Assembly (NCBI GenBank): GCA_023091665.1
Contig: JALJCQ010000015.1
Coordinates: 806,001 to 870,000, forward strand
From: Pythium myriotylum
Taxonomy: Eukaryota > Oomycota > Peronosporomycetes > Pythiales > Pythiaceae
Reading direction: 5' to 3'
DNA length: 64,000 bases
Both the position numbers and the translations under genes were made by a program. Below the pieces are notes generated by a model. It did not search any database and had not been told where the DNA came from. It saw nothing but the letters and a program-made list of their open reading frames with translations. Of the stretch, positions 46,644 to 56,925 are shown piece by piece. Position 1 is the first letter of the stretch; each line of letters begins with the position of its first letter.

Positions 46644-48499
46644 CTACACAGGCTTGGCAGCGTGGAGCCACTGGAAGCGGAAGGAGTAGTCGACGCCTAC
46701 AGCCACAGACAACTCGGTGTAAGCTCGATCGTTAGCTATCCCGGCATAGTTCGTGGACGCACCGACTTGGTCGATCGAGTTTTGCATAATGAAGAGAACC
46801 CACATGAGCAGCTTGGCCTGGACGTTGGCCGCTCGGTGTTCCAGCACGAACGCCAACTGGTGGAGAAGCGACAGTCGCAGCCTACTCCACAGCACCCAAC
46901 TAATCGCAATGAGAGAGAGTAGTTCGAGAAATGTGTATAGCGCGACGTTTGAGATGAATGAGAGCAAGTGGCTGACGTCACTGATCCCGCGGAGCAGCGG
47001 GTAGTACTGGCGGTTGTGGAGATTGTACATGGCGACGACGTAGATATCTAGTATGCGATTGGATAAGCAACCTCGGACAAACAGCAGGATGGGCGAGTAA
47101 AAAACGTACTGTATACCAGCGGCATGATGACCTCAGTGTACTCAACGAGCACGACGAACTCTGTTACAAAAAGCAACTTTTCGGTTGCCTGGACGAGAAT
47201 TCCACGTTCGACCGAGTTCAGACAAACGACTCCACTGACAAGCTCCTCGCTAGGAGAAATCACAGCGACCGGAGAAGCATTGAACGCTTCTTGGGGGTCG
47301 TGAGTCTCCTGTTGCTCGGGTCTTGACAGATCCGTAATCACTACAATTGGCGAAACGCGAGCTCCCTGGCTAATCTGTCTCGCGAATTGTTGTGTCCTCC
47401 TCGCTAATAGAGCGAGAATAGACTGTGCATTACGAGCCTTCGGTCGGCGATGCGGCACTCTAGATGGCTGGAATGGTTCGATCTCGACGGCAAGGCGCAC
47501 TGCCGATAATAGACCTTCTGCAATACAGCCACCAGTTTGCTTCGCATTCAGCTTATCTGTGATCGGCCCTAGCTGCCGTGTGATTGTGGAGATGTCATGA
47601 AGCGAGATTCCCGCCCCAACACAGTCGACAGCCATCAGGGCAAACACTGTTCTGCTTGACGCTGTACTTCCCATGCACAAAGACACAAAAAGAGCGTGAA
47701 AGATCTCGACGTTGAACACGACAGCCTCCGGCTTGGCATTGTCGCAGTCTGGAAGGGCGCGGCATATCCAATTCTTGGTCAAGAGTTTCATCACTGGAAG
47801 CAAAAGAACGCCGAATGTTTGCTGTGTTGGTGACATTCGCGAGTAGAAATGGTTGAAAAGTGGGTACACTACGACCATTGCGATCTGGCAGTTGGTCACA
47901 AGCATGTAGCGCAAGACGTCTAAAAAGAGATCGCGGTTCGCGAGAAAGGTTCTCCGATGGTACGCGAACAGCATCGTGGTGGATGAGAGGAACCAAGGAA
48001 CAATACCTACGACCATGTGGAACGGCAACGGGTATCCAATGACCAGAGCGAGCTGAAAGCAAGTCGCCACTGATATTGTCGTTGCGGACACCGAAATGAC
48101 CATGAAGATCCATAGGGGGACGACAAGAAGAGGTAGGTGATGGCAGAACTGCTGAAGTAGGCACGGCGTGACAATGAGCAAATACACAGATGTCCGGATC
48201 CAAAGATGAACGCTCCGTCGTGGACCCCAGTCGGGCGGCTCAAGAGGTAAGGAATCGAGTAGAATCACTGTCACAACACATGGCACAATAGTGCCGATAC
48301 AGACGAGAAGCGCACGCTGCCAAGTTGTCTTGAGGCAGTAGCTATCGAGCGCTCGTAGGTTCTCGACACTGTAGTGGCCTTGTAACTCGACTTGGGTTGC
48401 CTCCCATGCTCTGAGCAACCGTGAAAGGAGGCGGCTGGAGGCAGCCATGATATTCTCTTGCAATTGTCGGATCGTGGGGTTCCACTCGAAGCACGCCAT
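46644..48499 (-). CDS. Family A multi-pass membrane protein, copy 5 (intact)
   Basis: Exons 48499-47110, 47047-46762, 46695-46644; introns 47048-47109 (62 nt) and 46696-46761 (66 nt, in frame, GTGCGT, branch GCTAAC, TGTAG). Product 575 residues. Blocks: QVELQGHYSVENLRAL, IGYPLPFHMVVGIVPWF, VVYPLFNHFYSRMSPTQQT, KLLTKNWICRALPDCDN, KPEAVVFNVEIFHALFVSLC, LLFVTEFVVLVEYTEVIMP, HQLAFVLEHRAANVQAKLLM, and after the second intron VDYSFRFQWL. Left unspliced, the second intron inserts 22 residues into the QVG-VDYSF junction that is continuous in copies 2 and 4. ATG 48448 is an alternative start. Unknown function; the two invariant stretches (TKNW and KPEAVVFN) are the best family signature. Confidence 0.82.
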
Positions 48500-48777
48500 C
48501 ACTATCGGGTGAAACTACGGATCAGAACACCAATCCAAGTGTAATTCGGTGTGCTATACTTATCCGGACAATAATTGCCGATACGCCAGCTCATCACCAA
48601 GCTTGCGCCAATCCGTGGGGTCCAGTCAAACCTCATTCCGTGATCTGTTTCCTGCTCGCAAAGTGTGTGTAATCGAGTGCGCTCGGCTTCAACGAGTGAA
48701 CTTCGGAGCAAACACGTCCAAAGCAAAGTCATGAAATACGTTGACATTCTGACTTACTACATCAGCTTCGCACGCAT

Positions 48778-50145
48778 TTAGTCGACGATGACCGACCACG
48801 GGTGCTCAATGCGACCGTACTGGATGTCGTTCAGCTGCTTCCACACACGCTCAGCAACCACGCCAGTCTTGCCATCCGTGCCCGAGAGGGGGATGTTCAA
48901 GTCTTCACCAAGGTAGCTGATAGTGGAAACTGGCGAGACGATCGCGGCCGTGCCAGAGCCGAAAATCTCAATCACACGGCCCTCCGCAACGGCCTTCTGG
49001 ATTTGCTTCATGTTGACGTTGCGTTCTGCGACCTTGAACTCGTTCCACTCACGAGTGAGCGTGAGGATCGAATCACGCGTGATACCGGGGAGGATATCGC
49101 CACGTGTGAGCGGTGGCGTCACAAGCTCCTTCTCACCATTCTCGTTGATCCAGTGGATGAACAAGTTCATGGTGCCGACTTCCGTCACTTCGTGATCAGG
49201 GCCGAAGATCCAGAGGTTCTGCGAGTATCCCTTCTGGCCAGCAGCCGCCTGCGGCATGATACCTGGTGCGTAGTTGCTGAAGAGAAGAGTCAGAACGAAA
49301 AACCGGAGAGTAGAACATTAACTTGAGTCCACTTACGCGCCAAGCTTGAAGCCGCCGGTTCCTCCAGGCCACGCGCGAATGTACGTGTCGTTCGCGTAGA
49401 GCTTGACTGGGTTGAAGCCCTCCGGGTAGTATGGGCCCACAGGGGAGCAGATGATGAAGATCTTCGCCTTGAGCGACGCACCAACACCAATGTACGGCTG
49501 TGGGCAGCATCAAGTTAGTCGCGCCCTATGGGGGGTGAGTCAAAGCGAGACACTCACGTGGGTGCTGATACCAGTCGGACGAATGTACAGCGAGTAGCCG
49601 TCACCTTCTGGGATCCACTCATGGTCGAGACGCATGAGCTCCTTGAGGCATTCGGTCAGCTCGTCCTCGTCGAATTGCTGCGTGATCGCATGAATCAGTC
49701 AGTCTTTGGACACACAACAACCAATTGCTATCAGATGGAGACTCACAGGAAGCAGCAGACGCTTCATGGACGAGTTCAAGCGCTTCATGTTCATATCCGG
49801 GCGGAAGAGACGCACGCGGCCCTGCGCGTCCTTGTAGGCCTTCATGCCTTCGAAGCACTCGAGCGCGTAGTGGAGGCACGAGCTGGCCGGGTCCATGGCG
49901 ATCGGGCCGTACGGGCGGATCTGCGGCGCGCCCCATCCAGCGCCCTTCTCCCAGTCAACCTCGAGCATGTGGTCCGTGAACGTCGTGCCGAACGTGAGCT
50001 TCTCCTTGGCCACCTTGGGTCGGGGCTTGTCCGTCTTGTGGATCTGCAGCTGCGACGCCTGCATGTGGGCGCCCACGTCGACCGTGATGGCGCGGCGGCC
50101 CAAAGGCGCGCGAGCGACCGAGCGGAGCAGCGAGCGAGAGAACAT
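48778..50145 (-). CDS. BCAT: Branched-chain amino acid aminotransferase (mitochondrial type)
   Basis: Four exons: 50145-49747, 49677-49558, 49497-49337, 49276-48778; introns 69, 60 and 60 nt (GTGAGT or GTAAGT donors). Product 392 residues, the usual BCAT length. PLP-dependent class IV enzyme interconverting Leu/Ile/Val and their 2-oxo acids. Landmarks: LTFGTTFTDHMLEVDW, IRPYGPIAMDPASSCLHYAL, FEGMKAYKDAQGRVRLFRPD, MNMKRLNSSMKRLLLP, the GGTGGFKLGANYAP segment with the PLP lysine, and EIFGSGTAAIVSPV. The start at 50145 gives an Arg/Ser-rich presequence (MFSRSLLRSVARAPLGRR) typical of mitochondrial import; an in-frame ATG at 50220 would add 25 mostly acidic residues and is less likely. No neighbouring pathway genes. 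Confidence 0.95.
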
Positions 50146-51163
50146 TCTGCGGCGAGTGCGAGCGGCAGCGCAAGTCGAAGAATGGAGCTCTTCTTCGTCT
50201 TCGTCGCCGAGTGGGGGCATACGTCATGAGCTGTAGCTGCTCGGTGGTTCAAGTGTACCAGGCGGTTACGCGCCCGGTCCATGTTCAACTTCATTTCGAT
50301 TCGTTGAAATGCTTCAAAATGCTGTCTCATTGGTAGAAAAAGGATCCGTGAGTGCCGTCAAATCAAGTGATCAGAGGGGAGGGTACGGTAAGGGCCAGTT
50401 TCGCACGGTTAAAACTCCGTAACCCATTGGAAAAATCGCGTGGATTGTGTCGGCCACACAATTGTGCAAACACCAAGGAGACGGCGTAACCTCCGGCTTT
50501 CGTAACCCGATCTTGTGGAATGGACACCAACTGATTGCGCATTTCCCGCAAATGTAGCCATCTCGGGAAGCGTGGCCGTTCACACGAAATATCCGCTCGT
50601 CTTGAGACCACGCCCAGTCGTTTGGTACGCATGTGATGACCACACTGCAATGGAGATGTGATTATAGTGGTTACGATATCACGCAAAAGTGGTTACTCGG
50701 GGGGCACCACGTCACAACCCAAAACGGATGGGCCAACATTGACATTATGAGCCCGGCCCAACGTCTCGACGGCAAAGGCTCCAACCCAGAGAGCGGTCGG
50801 CTTGGTGTCATGGCGAGGACGCTGCCAAGATTCACAAACCATTGATTCGCCCTGTCACTCTGATCAGAGGCAGGATCATCCACTATGATTGGTTGGTTTG
50901 TGTAATATTGACTTTCAATTGGCTATAAATCAGCAACGTTGAAGAGTTAAAAATGGCTACACATTTGAGGTGATCTTATCCTTCTCCCAGACGCCAGTCG
51001 CCTGCGTCCTGTTGGACTCTTGAGCCAGATTGGGAGCTGGATCACCTGCCTCCACAAATAGTTCGGCCTGTGAGCCCTCTGGGCCTTCTCCCAACGCGAG
51101 TCTCGCGTGTCCGTCCCATTCAACGTTTTGCCCGAGAACCTAGAAGCCTCTCAAGCCTCGGAA
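50146..51163. other. Intergenic region, about 1 kb
   Basis: No supportable gene. A minus-strand frame near 50371-50643 contains a C-x2-C...C-P-F-H string that hints at a decayed zinc-finger or transposase-like tail, but it is too weak to annotate. The right end must contain the promoter of the histidine-rich gene. Confidence 0.4.
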
Positions 51164-51853
51164 ATGGGATCCGCCGGTTCGATTGAGAACGCCCAGTTCG
51201 ACGCGGAGAAGTTCAAGAAGTCCAAGGCGATCATGGAGTCGCATGCAGACGACGCAGAGAAGTTCGCCAAGCTCAAGGAGATCTGGGTCACCCACGAGGC
51301 CGCCGCGGCAGCAGCTGCCGCAGTCAGCGGCCAGTCAGCCGGCCAGTCGAGTGGCGGCGACGCCCACAAGAAGAGCACCAAGGATCTCCACGCCGTGGCC
51401 AGCACAGACGCAAAGCACGACCACAGAACCGAACACAAGCCTGGCGACCACCATCATCCAGAGCACCACCACGAGGGCGGAGACCACCACCATCATGAGC
51501 CAAACAAAGAGTGCCACGAGGACCACCACACCGAGCCCAAGAAAGACGACCGCCACCAGGAGCCCAAGAAGGAATGCCATGACAACCACAAAGCAGACGA
51601 CCATTCCGACACCCACGAACCGAAGAAGGAGGCAGCGGCGACGCACGACCACCACGCGGAAGGGCACGCCGAGAAAAAGGAGGACCACCACGCCAAGCCG
51701 GCCGAGACAACAGCCCACAAGGCCGAGGAGCCCAAGAAACACGAGGACGCGGCCCACGGCCACGCCCACGGAGAGACTCCTCACGATGCCAAGTCGAACG
51801 ACGGCGCGAGGACCGAGATCTCGAACCACCACGCCGACAAGCCGGCGCATTAG
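51164..51853 (+). CDS. Histidine-rich, highly charged protein
   Basis: 229 residues from ATG 51164. MGSAGS fits N-myristoylation. Residues 1-70 form an Ala/Lys/Glu helix containing two related units, DAEKFKKSKAIMESHADD and DAEKFAKLKEIWVTHE. Residues ~85-229 are almost only His, Asp, Glu, Lys, Pro and Ala, with HHHH clusters (GGDHHHHEPNKECHEDHH) and recurring E-P-K-K units. Two Cys occur, both in KECH. No fold is recognised. Metal binding (Zn, Ni, Cu, Fe) is inferred from composition only. Because of GAC/CAC/AAG codon bias several other frames are also open; this frame is chosen because it alone starts in a good context and has a coherent repeat pattern. Confidence 0.7.
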   Translation: MGSAGSIENAQFDAEKFKKSKAIMESHADDAEKFAKLKEIWVTHEAAAAAAAAVSGQSAGQSSGGDAHKKSTKDLHAVASTDAKHDHRTEHKPGDHHHPEHHHEGGDHHHHEPNKECHEDHHTEPKKDDRHQEPKKECHDNHKADDHSDTHEPKKEAAATHDHHAEGHAEKKEDHHAKPAETTAHKAEEPKKHEDAAHGHAHGETPHDAKSNDGARTEISNHHADKPAH

Positions 51854-52019
51854 AGCGCCCGAGGCTCCATACAGCATTGTAGCATATTTTGTTCCTATTA
51901 TGCTGAAATGCACCTTGTTTTTTAACGCTCTTCGACTACCAACAATACAATGCACTTCCGCACAACCAAGTTGGACCTCGTGAGCAGCTACGATTCGCCG
52001 CCGCTTCCTCGCGAGCCTC

Positions 52020-53225
52020 ATGACGACCCCACGCCGCCGCGTGGTGCTGCACTTCGATCTCAACCGCACGGTGCTCATGTCGGACGCCGCCGGCGGACGC
52101 TCCATGGAGAACACGGTCAACTACCTGCTCGCCGAGTGCACGTGGGGCCGCGTCGAGGGCTCGGCGTGGCGCTGCGTCTCGACCGAGTCGTCGATCGCGC
52201 CGCCGCCGGCCAGCGAGCCGCTCACCACGTACAAGCAGTTCGTCGACGCCGCGCTGCCGTACAAGAGCCTCAAGGACGCGGCGGATCTCGACCAAGTCAA
52301 GGCCTTCAACAAGGCGGCCAAGAAGCAGCGCACGGCGCTGCAGTCGGCCTTCACCGAGAGCGGCGGCCCCGGCGAGCCCGTCGTCAAGTCGTTCCACGAA
52401 GTCATGCGCAAGCTCCACTTCCCGGAAGGAGAGCAACGAGAGGCCGCGCAACGCGTCGCCGCCACGCTGCCGGCCTCGAGGCTCCAGGAAGCCTGGAGCG
52501 AAGGCCGCTACTACTTGCTCCCGTCCTTCCTCAAGTTCCTCGAGCACGTCGCGCAGATCAATGCGACGAGCGACGCGTACGACATCAAATTGGTGTTTCG
52601 CACGTTCGGCGACGACATCCCGGAAGTTGCCAAGGAACTCGAGCTGCTCGTAGACGGCAAGCATCCGTTCCAGCTCTCGGCTCCGCTTCCTGCGAGCTTT
52701 AAGCTTACGCCGAGTGGCGATCAGGTCGGCACTTTTTACCGTGACGGCTTTGGCGCGGACGGCACAGCCCTCGCAATTGGATCGCTCACGAAAGTTCCGT
52801 TCACAAAAGCGAACCAAGGCGACGCCAGTGCGTTGGAATCGTTCTATGCCGAGCAGAAGCAGTCCGTCGAAATCGTTCGCGGCTTCACCAACATCAAGCG
52901 CCGCTTGGACGAAATGGTGCATACCCACGCGACGCTTGCACTCCGCGACTACTGGGAGTGGTGGAGCGCTCATGCTGAGGCTGGTGAGTACGGCAAGCTG
53001 CTGCTTCTCGACGCGGGGCGCGACGACGAAATCTCGGTGTTCTTCGACGACCACATCGAGGCCCACCACGCCCACATTGTGGATGTCCGCGATGTATCCA
53101 CTGGTGAACCGGTGCCCTTCGCCGAAAGCAAGCAACGCAGGTTCCTTCAGCGCGTCGAACCATTTGCGGCGATCACGGATGAGCAGTATTTCATTTCGCT
53201 CGTTCAGAGCATTCTCCAGAAGTAG
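52020..53225 (+). CDS. HAD-like conserved protein with altered DxNxT motif
   Basis: 401 residues, single exon. It opens with RRRVVLHFDLNRTVLMSDAAGG: the hydrophobic strand plus D13-x-N15-x-T17 looks like HAD motif I (DxDxT) with the second Asp replaced by Asn. A C-terminal ISVFFDDHIEAHHAHIVDV resembles motif IV. The middle is helical with no further motif recognised (YYLLPSFLKFLEHVAQ, IKLVFRTFGDD resembling motif II). Homologs of this FDLNRT type are, as I recall, scattered in protists; reaction unknown. The Asn may abolish phosphatase activity. It converges on eIF4G with only 45 bases between stops. Confidence 0.68.
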   Translation: MTTPRRRVVLHFDLNRTVLMSDAAGGRSMENTVNYLLAECTWGRVEGSAWRCVSTESSIAPPPASEPLTTYKQFVDAALPYKSLKDAADLDQVKAFNKAAKKQRTALQSAFTESGGPGEPVVKSFHEVMRKLHFPEGEQREAAQRVAATLPASRLQEAWSEGRYYLLPSFLKFLEHVAQINATSDAYDIKLVFRTFGDDIPEVAKELELLVDGKHPFQLSAPLPASFKLTPSGDQVGTFYRDGFGADGTALAIGSLTKVPFTKANQGDASALESFYAEQKQSVEIVRGFTNIKRRLDEMVHTHATLALRDYWEWWSAHAEAGEYGKLLLLDAGRDDEISVFFDDHIEAHHAHIVDVRDVSTGEPVPFAESKQRRFLQRVEPFAAITDEQYFISLVQSILQK

Positions 53226-53270
53226 TTGAGGTACCGTACGTATATTCATACAGAGAGTAGAAGCATCCTA

Positions 53271-56191
53271 TTACAACAGCAAGAACGTGAGGTCGTACTG
53301 CTCGTACAGCTTGCCGAGTGCATCTGCGTTACGCTCGCCGTCCCTCAGCAGCGCCGTCATGTCGACCTCAGCGGCGAGCGACTTTGCCTTATCCTCATCG
53401 TCGATGGCCTTCAGCAAGAGTGCCATAAACTTGGCAGCCTTGCCCGTCTCAGCCATGTGCTGCACGCTCGCGACAAGCTTATCAGTGGCTACAGCGCCGA
53501 CGACAACGCTTGGTGCAATCATCTCAGCGAGGTAGTTGAGCGTGAGAGGGATATCGATTTCCATGTCTTCCGCAAACTCGAGCTGCTCCTGAACCGAAGT
53601 GGCAAAGGCCTCAGTCGTAAGAAGTTCACGCTCGTACAGACCAGCAAGGAGCGAGCCTGCAGCGGCGCGCTCCTTAGCACCCTTTTCCAGGCCAATGTCC
53701 ATAGCCTGCTGGATAATGATGGCATGGTGGGCACTGCTGTTCAGTTCCTGCAGGCAGGCAACGGCCTCATCAAGGTCCTGAAGGCCAACATACTCTTCGA
53801 AGATTGCCTTGGCCTTCTTCTTGAACACATCAGCAGACATGGCCTGGGGCTCCTCTTCAGTCTTCTTCTGAGGCGAAGTAGGCGTTGAAGTTGAGCCGGG
53901 ACGCGGGGGGCGGTCGGCATTGCCGTTGCTACCACGACGTCCAACGGCCGCCGACGAGCTGAAGCTACGCTCACGCGCCTCCTTGCTTCGACTGCTTGAG
54001 CTACCTTCTGAGCGAAGCATCGAGAAGGAATTGCGGGTGTGTGCCGAGCCATCGCTGCTGTTGCGAGCGAGCGTCGGATGCCGAGGTGCACGTTCACTGC
54101 TCACAATGTTAGCCGAGCTACGGGTCTTGAGCAACTTTGGACGCGCACCGCTGACTGTCTCCCAACCATCGGCATCCACTGTCGGGCTTGAAGAGGAAGC
54201 AGGGCCCGCGGAACTTGCGGCACGAGCCTTCCAGGCTGGTGATGCACCACCACCCTCCTTGCTCTCGCGGCGTTTAACAGGTGCGGCCGTGAAGGAAGCA
54301 GATCGCGAAAGGCCGCGGGATGATCCAGAGCTCGGGCCGTTGGACGCCGAAGCCTTCGCCTTCTCCTTTGCCTCACGAGCAGCCTCGGCATGCACCTCTG
54401 CAATGGTCATAGCCTTGGTCTCCTTACGACGAGCGACCCACTTGTTCTTGCGAAGATCGAGCAAGTCCTGCAGCATGAAGCGCACACGTGTGCATAGCTT
54501 CGTCTCCACTGTCAAATTCTTGATCACCGAGTAGTATTGGGCGATCAGAGTGTTCTCGCTCTGATCCTTTGCGTCAAGTTCAAGCTTCTGGCCAATCGTG
54601 GAAAGGAGGTTTGTCAGACACTCGAGCGACTCTTCATCAGGCTGAGTGACGTCTCCGAAGAGACGCTGCACACAAGCGTGCATGATGCGCGAGCTGAGCA
54701 TGCGCTGCTTGAAGAGCTCTCCGACGAAGCGGATATGGCCGAGCGTCGCGCGCTTGAGGAGAAGCTCCTTTTCAGCGCGATCCTCCTCCGAGAGTTCCTC
54801 CCAGCCTTCACGAGACGGTGTGACCTCAAACTCTCTCTGACACCGCGTGAGCAGCAATTTGCGGAAGAGCTTGTGTGTGTCCTGCGCGACTTCGTTCTCA
54901 TCGAGAGCCATCGCAGGCATCTCGGTCTGGGCAATCTTGAGGCACAGCGATGCATACATCGTGCTGAAGTGCCATTCCATTTGGGCCTTGGCAATCACCA
55001 TATCAATGACGCCACTGAGCACGTCCATGCTGCGCACAGCAACCTCGATGAGCTGGTCAGAGAGCTTGTCGAACTTTTCGATCGAAAGCTTGTTGAGGAT
55101 CGACTTAGCTTCCTTGAGCGAGCTCTCCGTCGTATCCGTGGGCTCGTCAAGACGCGACTTAGCATGCGAAGGCTTCCATCGCGTCTCGTCGTTGATCTCG
55201 AGAGGGGTCACATCCTCCAACGGGATGAGATCGGCCTGCGACTGGCCGCGGCCACCACGACCGCCACGACCGCCTCGGCCACCACGGCCACGGCCCTCAC
55301 CAAAGCTGCTGTTGGAGCGCTTGAGATCACGGTCGCGGCGGCCTTCCTTGCCGCCACGACCACTCTTTCCAGAGGCAGCGGGCGCATCGCCATCGTCCTT
55401 GCCCTTAACGGCCATGACCTGCGTGCCGACCACCCTAGCTGGGACAGGACACGACTCCGGCTCCATCTCGAGCAGCTGAGCGATCGTGTACATGATGCGC
55501 TCGGCGACTGCTTCGGTTTCTTGCGACTGCTTCTCCGTCTCGGCCTCGTCGACGACAGTCGTGGTCTTAATGGTCGTGACCTCTTGCTCGGCTTCCTCTT
55601 GCTGGGCCTCGACCACGGGCTCAGGCGCGGTTTCTTCCTCCTCAACCTCTTCCGACTCTGGCTCAGCGTGGGTGGAAGTCGAGGATGACGCGTCTGTCAA
55701 AATCGGCTCGTCTTCCACTGGCGCTGGCTTTTCTGGTGATGCCGGAGTCGGAGGCGCCACAGGTGCTGGCGCTGGGACCGGTGGCGGCGGCGGAGGCGCT
55801 GCGACGGCATACGACGGCACAAACGGCGCTGCGTACGCTGAGGATCCAACACAAGCATCCGTGAGATTTCCGCGCTCCATGGACCAGGATATTGCACTGC
55901 AGACTCACCATTCGGGACGAACTCCCTCGCCGACGGCTTGAGCACGCTCTTGACGGGCGTGAGCGGCGCCGGCGCGACTGGCGCTGGCGCGGCCGCCGGC
56001 GTGAACACGGGCGTCGTGGGCTTGGCGACCACGGGGCGCGACGGCGTCCAGACGGGCGTGTTGGGGTTGAAGACGAAGCTCTTGGCCGCCGGGTTGAGCT
56101 TGGTCTTGGGCGGCGCGACGCTGGCGCCCGACGCCGCCGTGGCGGACGCAGCGGAGGAAACGCCTCGGCTGTCCATGGTGCTTTCGGTCAT
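53271..56191 (-). CDS. EIF4G: Translation initiation factor eIF4G-like scaffold
   Basis: Exons 56191-55909 and 55837-53271; intron 55838-55908 (71 nt, GTGAGT...CTCAG). Product 949 residues. N-terminal PAM2-like motifs, which bind the MLLE domain of poly(A)-binding protein, are at 32-41 (LNPAAKSFVF) and 83-93 (LKPSAREFVP). YTIAQLL at ~211 fits the eIF4E-binding pattern YxxxxL-phi. A Gly/Arg-rich RGG-like segment follows (RGRGGRGGRGGRGGRGQSQ). The MIF4G HEAT domain spans ~335-530 (ILNKLSIEKFDKLSDQLIEV ... FRKLLLTRCQREFE) and an MA3 domain begins ~760 (KAIFEEYVGLQDLDEAVACL). The protein thus has the full cap-binding/eIF4A/PABP scaffold layout. The exon junction is also supported by a clean FVPN-AYAAP join. 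Confidence 0.92.
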
Positions 56192-56925
56192 CGAGTCGTT
56201 CTCAGCTCACAGCGGAGGCTCTCGTGGGCGGATTTGGACGCGGAGACCCGGAATCGAATCGCGCGGCGCAGGCGAAGACGAAGATCGCGGCCGTTGGTGT
56301 CGGCGGCGGCGAGGCGAGGCGGATTGGTGCGCAGAGAGAGAGGAGCAAGCAGCCAAGCCAATTGCTTCCGCTTCAAGCGCCCTCCAGAGTGACGCTGACC
56401 GCAGGCCTTTGGTTGGAGGGAATCAGAGCTTTCTTGGTGGGGTCCTTCGGATTGATGATTGGTTGAAAACAGGATACAGTGGGTTTTCATTGGTTGAATT
56501 TGGAGAGTAGTATTCTGGCCAATGGGAGAGACGCGTCGTGTCTCGTTTGGCTGGTGCATATGCCTCATGTTTTGATTTTGCAACTCGTCATGGAGAAGTT
56601 GCCGAATGAGAGATTGTTCCATCTTTGGGGGGGGGGGGGGGAGAGTCCCATGTGGCCGATTTTAGAAAATGTAGCCAAGTTGAGCAGCTCCCGATCTTTG
56701 TTGGTCCCTAATAACCACACAAAATAGCCCGAACGCAGTGAGCTCAACAAGCAAATGGGTATTCTTGCCACGAGGCGAATGGGACGGCTCTGGATGCTTC
56801 TCCACGCTGGGCGGAGTAAGGCCGTTGGGAGTGTCTCATGGTCGCATCGGCGGCGTCTCGAAAGGTCTTTTTTGGATTAGCTGTCGAGCAGCTCGCTCCA
56901 GTCACGAGCAAGTGTCGTGGTGGCA
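56192..56925. other. Divergent promoter region with G15 tract
   Basis: About 730 bases between the eIF4G start (minus strand) and the 5-phosphatase start (plus strand). A run of 15 G lies at 56627-56641. Frames here do not resemble genes. Both promoters should be inside. Confidence 0.45.

Noticed and set aside
50371..50643. Possible decayed zinc-finger/transposase tail
   Set aside because: A single CxxC...CPFH string without any transposase core or terminal repeats nearby is too weak.
51183..51983. 266-codon plus-strand frame rich in Thr and Arg
   Set aside because: Shifted frame of the histidine-rich gene, with no start context or coherent repeat.
51335..52120. 261-codon minus-strand frame, Val/Leu-rich
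   Set aside because: Antisense of the His/Lys-rich coding sequence; the apparent hydrophobic helices come from reverse-complemented GAC/CAC/AAG codons.
55208..55645. Minus-strand Arg/Ser frame in eIF4G
   Set aside because: Out-of-frame shadow of the Glu- and Gly-rich linker.
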